Source: an uncultured Verrucomicrobiales bacterium (GTDB lineage Bacteria > Verrucomicrobiota > Verrucomicrobiia > Verrucomicrobiales > Akkermansiaceae). From it: a DNA stretch of 64,000 nt. Position numbers and translations under genes: made by a program. Position 1 is the first letter of the stretch. Each line of letters begins with the position of its first letter. The notes beneath the pieces are model-generated. The model saw only the letters and a list, made by a program, of their open reading frames with translations, had not been told where the DNA came from and did not search any database. The DNA lies in assembly GCA_937944055.1 (NCBI GenBank), contig CALDZJ010000009.1, positions 23,961-87,960 of the forward strand. Reading direction: 5' to 3'. Of this stretch, positions 33,847-42,017 are shown piece after piece.

Positions 33847-35415
33847 CTAACGATAGTAGGTGTATTTTTTAGGATCAAAAGCTTCGCGAATCGCCTCGCC
33901 TACAAAAGTGACGAGGACGAGCATCGTGACCAAACAAAAGAAAGCAGAACTGACCAGAAGTGGCGATGAAAGCGAGCTCAGACCATCCTTGAGTAACTTC
34001 CCCCAGCTAGCGTATTGCACTGGGAGACCGAAGCCGAGATAGTCCAGCGCGGTAAGCGAGAGAACGAGACCAGAGATGGAAAAAGGGATCAAGGTGACTA
34101 AAATTGCGACCGAATTCGGGAGGAGGTGGCGGAACAAGATCCGAGGCACGCCCGCGCCGATCACTCGGCTCGCTGCGATGTAGTCACGGGCCTTTTCCTT
34201 CAAGGCGGAGGTCCGCATGAGATAAGTCATACCCATCCAACCGAAGAGGGCGAGAATCATCAAAATCAGATAGAACCCGAGGCGGTCCTTATACTGAGCG
34301 GGAACCCCGAGTGTGATGATGATCACTAGGAAGAGGAAGGGAATATTGGAAAGCACCTCGATCAAGCGCTGCACGACCAAATCGAACCAACCACCAAAAT
34401 ACCCCATGAGAAGCCCCACCGTGATTCCGATGAGATAGACAAGCGGAATGTAGATAATGGCAGCTTGAAAATTCACCTGCAAGCCGCCGTAAAGATAGGC
34501 GATGACATCATCTCCTTGAGAATTAGTCCCCAAGGGATGCGCCCTCTGCGGCTCTGAAGGCGGATAGCTGACATCATATTCCTGCTCGCTGCTTTGAATT
34601 AAGAAATCAGCAAGGCTGCCCTCCCCTTCCCATTCTTCAGATCCTTCGACGAGTTTTCCATCGAGGTATTTTGCTTTGTAAACTCGATCTCCCTCCGCGT
34701 TCCACCCTTGCGCGTCACCGCTTCTGACTCCTTGGCGGTAAGTGTAGCGGAGGTGTTGGTTTGCGGGGCGCTCAGGATCACGAAGCCGGGAGCCCAAGCC
34801 ACTGTATTCCATTTCCTTCGGTTCGATTTCTTTGGCCAGCGCATTAATGGTGTCTTGCGTGGGCGCATAGGGCCATAGCGGGAGAATGACGGAGCCCTCA
34901 CCAGAGGCTGAGAATTTCTTTTTCAGCTCCCGATAGTCCGGCTCCAGATCAGCAACTTGCTCGTCAGAAATACCGAAATCTTTATTCTTCTCTAGCGCCT
35001 TCGTGAAGGCTGGGAAGTGCCAATTCCCCTCATACTTCACGGCGAGTGCATCCTTGCCCACCACCACTTGATCCAGCGCCGCCAAGCCAGCGAGACCAAG
35101 AAGAATGAGGAAAGAATAATACCCACGCTTAATCGCCTTAAAACGCTGAATTTTCCGCAAGGTGACAGGGTTCGCCGGACCACTCGTGAGTTTACTAAAA
35201 ATAAACCATAAGCCGATGAGAGCCATGATGAGGGCCGTGATCTCCCCAGCTCGCTTCACCAAAAAACTCAGCGGAGCAAAGGGGAGATTTAACTCCCCCG
35301 CAGAGGCGGAGAAATTATAGCCCCAACTGATGGAGGGGAGCTTTAAGCCATAGGAATTCGCCACCACACTGAGCAGGGCGGAGATGATTAGGAAACATCC
35401 GACGAAGAGCTTCAT
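33847..35415 (-). CDS. Peptide ABC transporter permease, OppC/YejE-type, with large insertion
   Basis: A 522-residue inner-membrane permease. Three hydrophobic segments lie at residues ~4-25, 50-70 and ~98-115. The canonical BPD_transp domain starts near residue 295 with HPLGTNSQGDDVIAYLYGG and includes the EAA-type loop (AASRVIGAGVPRILFRHLLPN) and GLPVQYASWGKLL. Residues ~120-290 are an insertion, largely charged, presumably periplasmic. Typical OppC/YejE proteins have about 300-340 residues. It is followed 3 nt later by the binding-protein gene and preceded 3 nt by the OppB-type gene. Confidence 0.9.
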   Translation of the reverse strand: MKLFVGCFLIISALLSVVANSYGLKLPSISWGYNFSASAGELNLPFAPLSFLVKRAGEITALIMALIGLWFIFSKLTSGPANPVTLRKIQRFKAIKRGYYSFLILLGLAGLAALDQVVVGKDALAVKYEGNWHFPAFTKALEKNKDFGISDEQVADLEPDYRELKKKFSASGEGSVILPLWPYAPTQDTINALAKEIEPKEMEYSGLGSRLRDPERPANQHLRYTYRQGVRSGDAQGWNAEGDRVYKAKYLDGKLVEGSEEWEGEGSLADFLIQSSEQEYDVSYPPSEPQRAHPLGTNSQGDDVIAYLYGGLQVNFQAAIIYIPLVYLIGITVGLLMGYFGGWFDLVVQRLIEVLSNIPFLFLVIIITLGVPAQYKDRLGFYLILMILALFGWMGMTYLMRTSALKEKARDYIAASRVIGAGVPRILFRHLLPNSVAILVTLIPFSISGLVLSLTALDYLGFGLPVQYASWGKLLKDGLSSLSSPLLVSSAFFCLVTMLVLVTFVGEAIREAFDPKKYTYYR

Positions 35416-35418
35416 GAC

Positions 35419-36810
35419 TTATTGGAACTTCACCCGAGGATCAATCAGGGCGACGATGATATCTGATAAAATATTCCCCATGATCATGAGAAAAGAGGCA
35501 ACAGTAAGAGTGCCCATGATGAGCATTTGATCCGGCCCCGTGATGGCACGGAACTGCAAAAGGCCAAAGCCTTGAATGTCAAAAACGGTTTCAATCAAGA
35601 GACTCCCAGAAACGATGATGGTGATGAGGGAACCGAGACTGGTGGCAATCGGGATGAAGGAATTTCGGAAAGCATGGCGGAACACCGCACGGTTAAAGCT
35701 GACTCCCTTTGCTACGGCAGTCCTCACGTAGTCGGCGGCGAGATTATCCATGAGGTTATTTTTCATCATCATCGTCATGAAGGCGAAGGAGCCCACCACA
35801 TAAGAAAGGAGCGGAAGCACCGTATGCCAAGCAAGGTCTTTCACCTTCCCGAGAAAGCTCATTGATTCAAAGTCTTGTGAAGTCAGCCCGACCATTGGGA
35901 AAATAGGTACGGTCGCCCCGAGGTAAACGAGGAGCACCGCACCAAGCGCAAATCCCGGAACCGCGTAACCGACGAAGATGAAAACCGAGCTCAGATTATC
36001 AATCACGGTTCGGTGCTTAATGGCTTTGACAATTCCCAGCGGGAGGCAAATGCCGTAGGTCAAAATTGTGGTAAGAATCCCAAAGTAAAGGGCAACAGGC
36101 ATGCGAGACTTAATCAAGTCCCACACCGGTTCCCCAAAGACGGAAGAGGTCCCCATATCACCTTGCAGAAGTCCGGAGGTGCGCGATTTAAAAAGAACGG
36201 CCCGTGGGAGGTAATTATCAACGCTGCGGTTCGTCTGCCCCTTTTCACGCTTCAGATGAGCCTGAAAGCGATCCTCGGCGGTCTCGTAACGGTATTCCCA
36301 CCCATCCTTCGTGACATCCTCCCACTCAGAGATTTCCTTGGAGCGGTCCGCATAGCGCGCCCACTCGATTTCCCCATCTTTCTTTTGAACGACAACTGGT
36401 CTCCCAGTGCCAGCCAGACTAATGAGAACCTGTCTCTCTGGATCTTTAATCAAACTACTCCCGATCGTCTCCTCACTGAGCTGTTTCCCTTGAGTCGCGG
36501 GCTTAAACTCCTCCTCGCTATACAGCCTCTCCCGAGGGTAAACGCCTAGCCAAGTCATGTAGGCCAGCAGCACGGGCTTATCATAAAGATACTCACGCTC
36601 GAAGGCCTCGATCTGCTCCTCTGATAAGGCGTTATTTTGACTGCCCCCTCCGCCTCCCCCGCCGCCCTCAGAAGTGCCTGCCGCCGCGGCTTGTAACTCC
36701 CGCTCGAGAGGACTCCCAGGCATCACTCGCGTGATCGCGAAAACCAAAAAAGTCACCCCTAGAACCGTTAAAGGAACAAGGAGGAGACGCCGGAGGAAAT
36801 ACACTTTCAT
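35419..36810 (-). CDS. Peptide ABC transporter permease, OppB/YejB-type, with large insertion
   Basis: A 463-residue inner-membrane permease, first gene of the minus-strand transporter operon. MKVYFLRRLLLVPLTVLGVTFLVF is the classic OppB/YejB start, so I use the ATG at 36810 rather than the upstream TTG. The second family landmark, GDMGTSSVFGEPVWDLIKSRMP, comes only at ~residue 215, and the coupling loop YVRTAVAKGVSFNRAVFRHAFRN at ~365. Between them lie about 170 extra residues including a run of eight glycines (~50-57) and a charged domain. Standard OppB is ~310 residues. It diverges from the second operon across a 133-nt gap. Confidence 0.9.
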   Translation of the reverse strand: MKVYFLRRLLLVPLTVLGVTFLVFAITRVMPGSPLERELQAAAAGTSEGGGGGGGGSQNNALSEEQIEAFEREYLYDKPVLLAYMTWLGVYPRERLYSEEEFKPATQGKQLSEETIGSSLIKDPERQVLISLAGTGRPVVVQKKDGEIEWARYADRSKEISEWEDVTKDGWEYRYETAEDRFQAHLKREKGQTNRSVDNYLPRAVLFKSRTSGLLQGDMGTSSVFGEPVWDLIKSRMPVALYFGILTTILTYGICLPLGIVKAIKHRTVIDNLSSVFIFVGYAVPGFALGAVLLVYLGATVPIFPMVGLTSQDFESMSFLGKVKDLAWHTVLPLLSYVVGSFAFMTMMMKNNLMDNLAADYVRTAVAKGVSFNRAVFRHAFRNSFIPIATSLGSLITIIVSGSLLIETVFDIQGFGLLQFRAITGPDQMLIMGTLTVASFLMIMGNILSDIIVALIDPRVKFQ

Positions 36811-36943
36811 GCTAAAAAAAATACGACCCAAAGTGAGAGCAAGAGCAAGGGAAATAAACGCCCATTTTTCAGACCTGTCGTATCAATAACAAAGGAAGGA
36901 AAAATTGATTTCCTTTTTAGAAAATTTGCCCAAAGGTGACGCC
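36811..36943 (+). promoter_or_regulatory. Divergent control region between the two peptide-transport operons
   Basis: 133 nt separating two divergent transporter operons. It contains an inverted pair ATACGAC (36821-36827) and GTCGTAT (36877-36883), 49 nt apart, and an AAAGGAA/TTCCTTT hairpin at about 36891-36917. Either could be a regulator site, but arms of 7 nt in an A/T-rich gap can occur by chance. No clear -35/-10 pair is evident. Confidence 0.35.
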
Positions 36944-38968
36944 GTGCTTCGGAACACAATCTCACTCACCCTCGCGAGCCTTGCTCTGATTTCTTGCGAG
37001 ACCCGATCAGATGTCGAAATTGCCAATGAGGAAAACATTCTCATCATCGGTAACAGTAATGAACCCAAGGGTCTAGATCCCCACCTTGTTTCCGGCGTTT
37101 TAGAATCGAAGATCATCCGAGCCCTCTTCGAGGGACTTTGCGTCGATGATCCAATGAAGAATAGCTCCTCGCTTCCAGGTGCGGCCACTCACTGGGAATC
37201 ATCAGACGATTTCACCGAGTGGACTTTTCATCTCAATCCAGAAGCAAAATGGTCTGATGGCGTTCCTGTCACAGCTCACGACTTCGCCTTCTCATATCGG
37301 CGCCTCCTCTCTCCGGACCCGAACTGGCCTGCGAAATACGCCGAGATGCTCTACTTCCTCGATAACGGCGAGGCTTACCACCGGAACCAATTCGGAAAAA
37401 TCCTTTGTAAAAATGATCCAACCTTCCCGCTCGAATGGGATATTCTAAAAGAGGCCAATTTCACGGGCGATCAGAAGCTCAACCTCGGAAACTTGGCGAA
37501 GAAGACATTCGCTGAACTCGAAGAAAGTGACCTTAAAAAACTGCAGCCCTATCTCAAGGAAGGTGAAACGCTCAATCTCGCAAAGTTAAGCGCGGAGAAC
37601 GTCGACTTTAAGTCCCTGAGTGATCCTGAAAAGCGGATCTACTTTAACTCCATCGGCATTGATAAACTCAGCAAAGATCAACTGACTTACCTTAAGAGCC
37701 AGCCAGATTTGATCGCTTGGACTGAAGGGGTGCCCGCTGAAATTCGTCAACTCGTCCTCGACCGCATCATCGCCCATCATGAAGCTGGCAAGCCGAACCT
37801 ATGGGAACAAGCGCAGGTCGGCGTGAACGCCGCAGATGACTTCACCTTGAAACTAAAACTCCGCGGACCCATCCCCTTCCTAACCGAAATCACCAAACAC
37901 TACACTTGGTACCCCGTTCCAAAGCACATCGTTCTGAAGCACGGGGAAATCAACACCGCCTTTTCCTCCCCGTGGACCCGCCCCGGCAACCTCGTCTCAA
38001 ACGGCCCCTTCAAGCTAAAAACTTGGCGAACGAACCACCTAATCGAAGTTGAAAAAAACCCCCACTACTGGGACCACGATACCGTATCACTCAGCGGCAT
38101 TCGCTACCTCCCCATTCAAAACTACTACACCGAAACGCGGATGTTCGGAGATGATCAGCTCCATGTCACCTACTCGGTCCCTTCCGAGCTCATCCCAATG
38201 GCCCAAGAGAAGTATCCGGAGCAATTCCGCCAAGAAGACTACGTCGGCGTCCGCTTCCTCCGGGTCAATATCAAGAACACCCCTTTCGATAATCCTAAGG
38301 TGCGCCGTGCCTTCGCCTTAGCGATCGATCAAGAAGCCATCTGCAACAAAATCCTCCAAGGAGGACAAAAGCCCGCCTCCGGAATCGTCCCTCCCTTCGG
38401 AGACTACGTGCCACCCGGCCTCATCTACTTTGATCCCGAGAAGGCCAAGGCTCTCCTTGCTGAGTCTGGTTACGAATCGACTTCTTCTTTCCCAGAAATT
38501 GACCTCCTCACCTCGAACACTGACTCTGGGCTCCGCGAAGCAGAATCCCTGCAAGCAATGTGGCAAAAACACCTCGGCATCAAGGTCCGCATCGTCCAGC
38601 GAGAGTGGACGACTTACCTGCAAAAACAATATGACAAAGACTACGACATCTGCGTAGGCGGCTGGATCGGTGATTACCTTGATCCCACCACGTTCCTCGA
38701 AATGTGGGTGACCGACGGGGGCAATAATAACACCAACTGGGGCTCTGACGAATTTGAAACCCTCCTCAAAAAGGCGGAAAACACCGCCGATGTGCCGACC
38801 CGCATGGGCATCCTCTCGCAGGCTGAGCGCATCATCTTGGAGGACACCCCCGTCCTGCCCATTTACTGGTATACCACGAATTACCTCATCCGCTCGGAGG
38901 TCAAAAACTGGAATCCTCTCCTCCTCAATAATCAGCCTTATAAGTTCGTGAAAATCGAAAAACCCTGA
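36944..38968 (+). CDS. Peptide ABC transporter substrate-binding lipoprotein (OppA-like) with central insertion
   Basis: GTG start at 36944 (AAAGG 8 nt upstream) gives a lipoprotein signal ending in ALISCE; the 674-residue protein should be anchored in the periplasm. OppA landmarks: NEPKGLDPHLVSGVLES, WTFHLNPEAKWSDGVPVTAHDFAFSYRRLL, GNLVSNGPFKLKTW, NPKVRRAFALAIDQEAICNKI, and near the end WGSDEFETLLKKAE and LPIYWYTTNYLI. Residues ~150-275 are a helical, Leu/Lys/Glu-rich insertion absent from E. coli OppA. First gene of a three-gene operon with OppB- and OppC-type permeases and no ATPase. Confidence 0.92.
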   Translation: MLRNTISLTLASLALISCETRSDVEIANEENILIIGNSNEPKGLDPHLVSGVLESKIIRALFEGLCVDDPMKNSSSLPGAATHWESSDDFTEWTFHLNPEAKWSDGVPVTAHDFAFSYRRLLSPDPNWPAKYAEMLYFLDNGEAYHRNQFGKILCKNDPTFPLEWDILKEANFTGDQKLNLGNLAKKTFAELEESDLKKLQPYLKEGETLNLAKLSAENVDFKSLSDPEKRIYFNSIGIDKLSKDQLTYLKSQPDLIAWTEGVPAEIRQLVLDRIIAHHEAGKPNLWEQAQVGVNAADDFTLKLKLRGPIPFLTEITKHYTWYPVPKHIVLKHGEINTAFSSPWTRPGNLVSNGPFKLKTWRTNHLIEVEKNPHYWDHDTVSLSGIRYLPIQNYYTETRMFGDDQLHVTYSVPSELIPMAQEKYPEQFRQEDYVGVRFLRVNIKNTPFDNPKVRRAFALAIDQEAICNKILQGGQKPASGIVPPFGDYVPPGLIYFDPEKAKALLAESGYESTSSFPEIDLLTSNTDSGLREAESLQAMWQKHLGIKVRIVQREWTTYLQKQYDKDYDICVGGWIGDYLDPTTFLEMWVTDGGNNNTNWGSDEFETLLKKAENTADVPTRMGILSQAERIILEDTPVLPIYWYTTNYLIRSEVKNWNPLLLNNQPYKFVKIEKP

Positions 38969-38979
38969 TCCTACGAACC

Positions 38980-39894
38980 ATGTTAAAAGTTATCCTTAGC
39001 CGACTTCTACAGACCATCGTGGTGGTCTTCCTCTTGCTAACCTTCACCTTCTTTGCGGTCCGGCAGATCCCCGGGAACCCCTTCGCGACCGAAAAAGCAA
39101 CCTCTCCTGAAGAGCAAGCTGCACTGGAAGCCTATTACGGGCTCGATAAGCCCCTCTTCATCCAATACGTCAACTACTTGGGCAACATCGCCCAAGGTGA
39201 CTTTGGTGACTCCCTCGCGATGAAGGGACGAAAGGTCTCCACTCTGATCTCAGAAGCCTTTCCGGTTTCCCTGAAACTTGGACTCATCTCCCTTTGCCTC
39301 GGGATGGGCATCGGCATACCTCTCGGGATCATCGCAGCTCTTTACCATAATCGCTGGCAAGATTACTCCGCGATGATCATTGCGATGGCTGGTATCTGCA
39401 TCGTAGCCTTTGTCCTAGGGCCACTCTTCCAGCTCCTCATTGCCCGGCCTCTTTCCCTTCTGAACGTCGCCGGCTGGAATCGAGGTTCAGACCTCCTCCT
39501 CCCTTCCATCACTCTCTGCTTCGGAGTTGCCGCCTACCTCGCACGCCTCACTCGTGGTGGCATGCTGGATGTTCTCTCACAGGATTACATCCGCACGGCG
39601 CGCGCCAAAGGAGTGCCCACCCTACAAATCATCACGAGGCACGCCTTACGCCCTGCCCTGATGCCCGCCGTGACCTTCCTAGGACCAGCCTTCGCCTCGA
39701 TCATTACCGGCTCATTTGTGGTTGAGAACATCTTCTTAGTCCCCGGAATGGGACAGCACTTCGTTCTCGGCATCACCTCGAAAGACTACAATCTTGTCCT
39801 CGGGCTCGTGCTCTTTTACGGCATCCTCATGGGCATTGCCAACCTTCTCTCAGACATCGCTCTGATCTTCATGGACCCCAAACTTCGCTCATAA
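38980..39894 (+). CDS. Peptide ABC transporter permease (OppB-type)
   Basis: A 304-residue inner-membrane permease of standard length, with about six segments. N-terminus MLKVILSRLLQTIVVVFLLLTF, then ALEAYYGLDKPLFIQYVNYLG and GDFGDSLAMKGRKVSTLI, the usual OppB landmarks, and the ATPase-coupling loop YIRTARAKGVPTLQIITRHALRP. It lies 11 nt after the OppA-like gene. Unlike its counterpart in the divergent operon, it has no insertion. Confidence 0.94.
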   Translation: MLKVILSRLLQTIVVVFLLLTFTFFAVRQIPGNPFATEKATSPEEQAALEAYYGLDKPLFIQYVNYLGNIAQGDFGDSLAMKGRKVSTLISEAFPVSLKLGLISLCLGMGIGIPLGIIAALYHNRWQDYSAMIIAMAGICIVAFVLGPLFQLLIARPLSLLNVAGWNRGSDLLLPSITLCFGVAAYLARLTRGGMLDVLSQDYIRTARAKGVPTLQIITRHALRPALMPAVTFLGPAFASIITGSFVVENIFLVPGMGQHFVLGITSKDYNLVLGLVLFYGILMGIANLLSDIALIFMDPKLRS

Positions 39895-39914
39895 TTCGCA
39901 ATTCTTAAGCCATC

Positions 39915-40904
39915 ATGACCTCTACTGCGAAAAATTCTTCAGCCCCTTCACCTGACCCGCTCTTAATCGAGAAGGGCTCCAGTCTCTGGGCTGATGCCTT
40001 CCTCCGTCTTAAGAAAAACAAGCTCGCAATCCTTGGTGGGATCATTGTCATCCTCATCCTCATTCTCTCCTTCATCGTAGCTCCAATCCTTTCCATGACG
40101 GGTCTGGATGCGAATGAACAGGACCTCGGGAATCGCTTCGCCCCCATTGGCGAGGGAAAGGGCGGCCTCGGAACTGACCAACTCGGCCGGGACCTCCTGA
40201 TGCGCGTTTTGGAAGGTGGCCAAATCTCCCTTCTTGTTGCGATCCTAGCCACGTTCATGACCGTCACGATTGGCGTCATTTACGGCGGCATCGCCGGATA
40301 TGTCGGAGGAAGAGTCGGCAATCTCATGATGCGCGTGGTCGATGGGCTGCTCGCCATGCCCTTCCTCATCATCGTGATCCTCTTCCGTGAGATCATCAGC
40401 GGCCATGTCGATGACCTTGCTAAAATTTTGATCGATGATTACGGCTGGAACGATAACACCGTGCTCCGCTTTGCAAATCTCATCCCACTGACGATCGCGA
40501 TTGCCGGATTTGGTTGGCTCTCCATGGGGCGGATTGTTCGCTCTTCGGCCGCCTCGCTTGCGAAACAAGAATTCGTTGAAGCCGCGCGCTCTCTCGGCCT
40601 AAGCCACCGCCGGATTCTCTTCCGCCACATTCTCCCGAATATGCTCGGCCCCGTAATCATCTACGCCACCCTGACAATTCCGAGCTTCATTCTCTACGAG
40701 GCCACCTTGAGCTTCATCGGGCTCGGCATCGAGCCGCCGAACTCCTCTTGGGGAAAACTGATTCAAGAAGGGGCCAATTTTTTAGAGACGAACCTCATCG
40801 TCCTTGCGATCCCCGCCGTGATGTTTTCGCTCACCCTCTTCGCCTTCAACTTCCTCGGTGACGGCCTGCGTGATGCTCTCGATCCACGAGCCTCGAAGGA
40901 TTGA
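39915..40904 (+). CDS. Peptide ABC transporter permease (OppC-type)
   Basis: A 329-residue inner-membrane permease with the OppC_N segment (SSLWADAFLRLKKNKLAILGG), GGLGTDQLGRDLLMRVLEGG, several membrane segments, the coupling loop EAARSLGLSHRRILFRHILPN and the end GDGLRDALDPR. It forms the membrane pore with the OppB-type protein encoded 20 nt upstream. A strong terminator follows and no ATPase gene is present, so nucleotide-binding subunits must come from another locus, the nearest being the divergent operon. Confidence 0.94.
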   Translation: MTSTAKNSSAPSPDPLLIEKGSSLWADAFLRLKKNKLAILGGIIVILILILSFIVAPILSMTGLDANEQDLGNRFAPIGEGKGGLGTDQLGRDLLMRVLEGGQISLLVAILATFMTVTIGVIYGGIAGYVGGRVGNLMMRVVDGLLAMPFLIIVILFREIISGHVDDLAKILIDDYGWNDNTVLRFANLIPLTIAIAGFGWLSMGRIVRSSAASLAKQEFVEAARSLGLSHRRILFRHILPNMLGPVIIYATLTIPSFILYEATLSFIGLGIEPPNSSWGKLIQEGANFLETNLIVLAIPAVMFSLTLFAFNFLGDGLRDALDPRASKD

Positions 40905-40940
40905 TCAAGCTCACAAGATCGCCAAATCTCTCAAGTCAGC

Positions 40941-40979
40941 AAAAAGAGCCGGAAGCGATCATCGCTCCCGGCTCTTTTT
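40941..40979 (+). terminator. Very strong rho-independent terminator
   Basis: A near-perfect 15-bp stem (AGAGCCGGAAGCGAT against ATCGCTCCCGGCTCT, one mismatch) flanked by five A's and five T's. It ends the second transporter operon and can also serve the convergent PEP-CTERM gene. Confidence 0.92.
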
Positions 40980-41028
40980 ATGAATCAAAAATTCAAGAAG
41001 GAAAGAATCACTCCTTCCTGAAGCTTCT

Positions 41029-41889
41029 CTAGCGCTTGCGGCGAGTTAGACCTCCAAGCCCCGCGAGGCAGAGGAGAAGAGCGCTGGATGGCTCTGGGAC
41101 CGTCACGAGATAAGTGCCACTGTAGGAATCCACTCCATCATTGAGCACCACCCCACTATCGACTGCCTGAAAGGAATAAACTTCCTGACCATTCACTTTT
41201 GCCACTTCACTGACTTGAATGCCGTTCGGGAAAAACTGCCCTAAAAGGAAAGCGTTCACGTTCAGTAAGCCCGCCACTCGAGGAGTGGCATCGATAAAGC
41301 CACCAAGGCCGACGTTCACAAAAGAATCTGAAGTGTCAATGAAGCTGACATTGGGATCTGACAACTGGGCGAAGCCGCCATTGTCACGGAACTGCTCAAA
41401 CAGGGCTTCCTCATTCCCGGCAATAAAGGTGGTAGCCGCTCCGCCGCTTTGCTCAGTCATGGCCGCTAAGAAATCGCCGAACCACTGATTCGCCAAGTTA
41501 TCCACGCCGAAGGCGGTGTTGTAAGAATTCTCGGAATCCACGAACCAATCTTGACCACTCAGAGCGCTCACCGTGACCGAGGACGCATCAGAAAAACCCG
41601 CGGTCAAAACCGTAGGCGTGGCAGCGGCAAAGATACTCCCCTCAGACGAATCAGCATAAGGAGCGAAGTCACTCGTCGCAAAAAGTTCCACATTCCCACC
41701 AGCCGCATTGGCCGTCCCTTGGAGAGCAAGCACGGGATCCAAGGAATTATTCAAAGTGAGCACCGCAGGGGAACTCTCTTCATAAATGGTAATGTCTGAG
41801 TCGGAAAAGACGGCAGAGGTCAGCGTTTGTGAGTAAGCATTCGCCAAGGGGATTACCGCGACGAAGGCGCATGTTTTTAGGGTTTTCAT
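41029..41889 (-). CDS. PEP-CTERM sorted secreted protein
   Basis: A 286-residue exported protein. Signal peptide MKTLKTCAFVAVIPLANAYSQ from the ATG at 41889; an ATG nine codons upstream is possible but breaks the signal. The C-terminus is a PEP-CTERM tail: VPEPSSALL, a short hydrophobic stretch, then RRKR. This tail is recognised by an exosortase/XrtA-type system for surface or matrix delivery. The mature region is rich in Ser, Ala, Asp and Asn, acidic and with few Lys, typical of extracellular beta proteins. No named domain seen. No exosortase is encoded in this window. Confidence 0.82.
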   Translation of the reverse strand: MKTLKTCAFVAVIPLANAYSQTLTSAVFSDSDITIYEESSPAVLTLNNSLDPVLALQGTANAAGGNVELFATSDFAPYADSSEGSIFAAATPTVLTAGFSDASSVTVSALSGQDWFVDSENSYNTAFGVDNLANQWFGDFLAAMTEQSGGAATTFIAGNEEALFEQFRDNGGFAQLSDPNVSFIDTSDSFVNVGLGGFIDATPRVAGLLNVNAFLLGQFFPNGIQVSEVAKVNGQEVYSFQAVDSGVVLNDGVDSYSGTYLVTVPEPSSALLLCLAGLGGLTRRKR

Positions 41890-42017
41890 AAGGGGATTCT
41901 TAAAGCTCAGTGTCATTTCAAGAGTTCACAACTATTTTTTCTAAAAAGTTTCATTTTCATTTCCAAACTTTCCCCTTCGTTTCAGAAGCTCTTTTCCTTA
42001 GTTTCAGGCTCCTTTCC

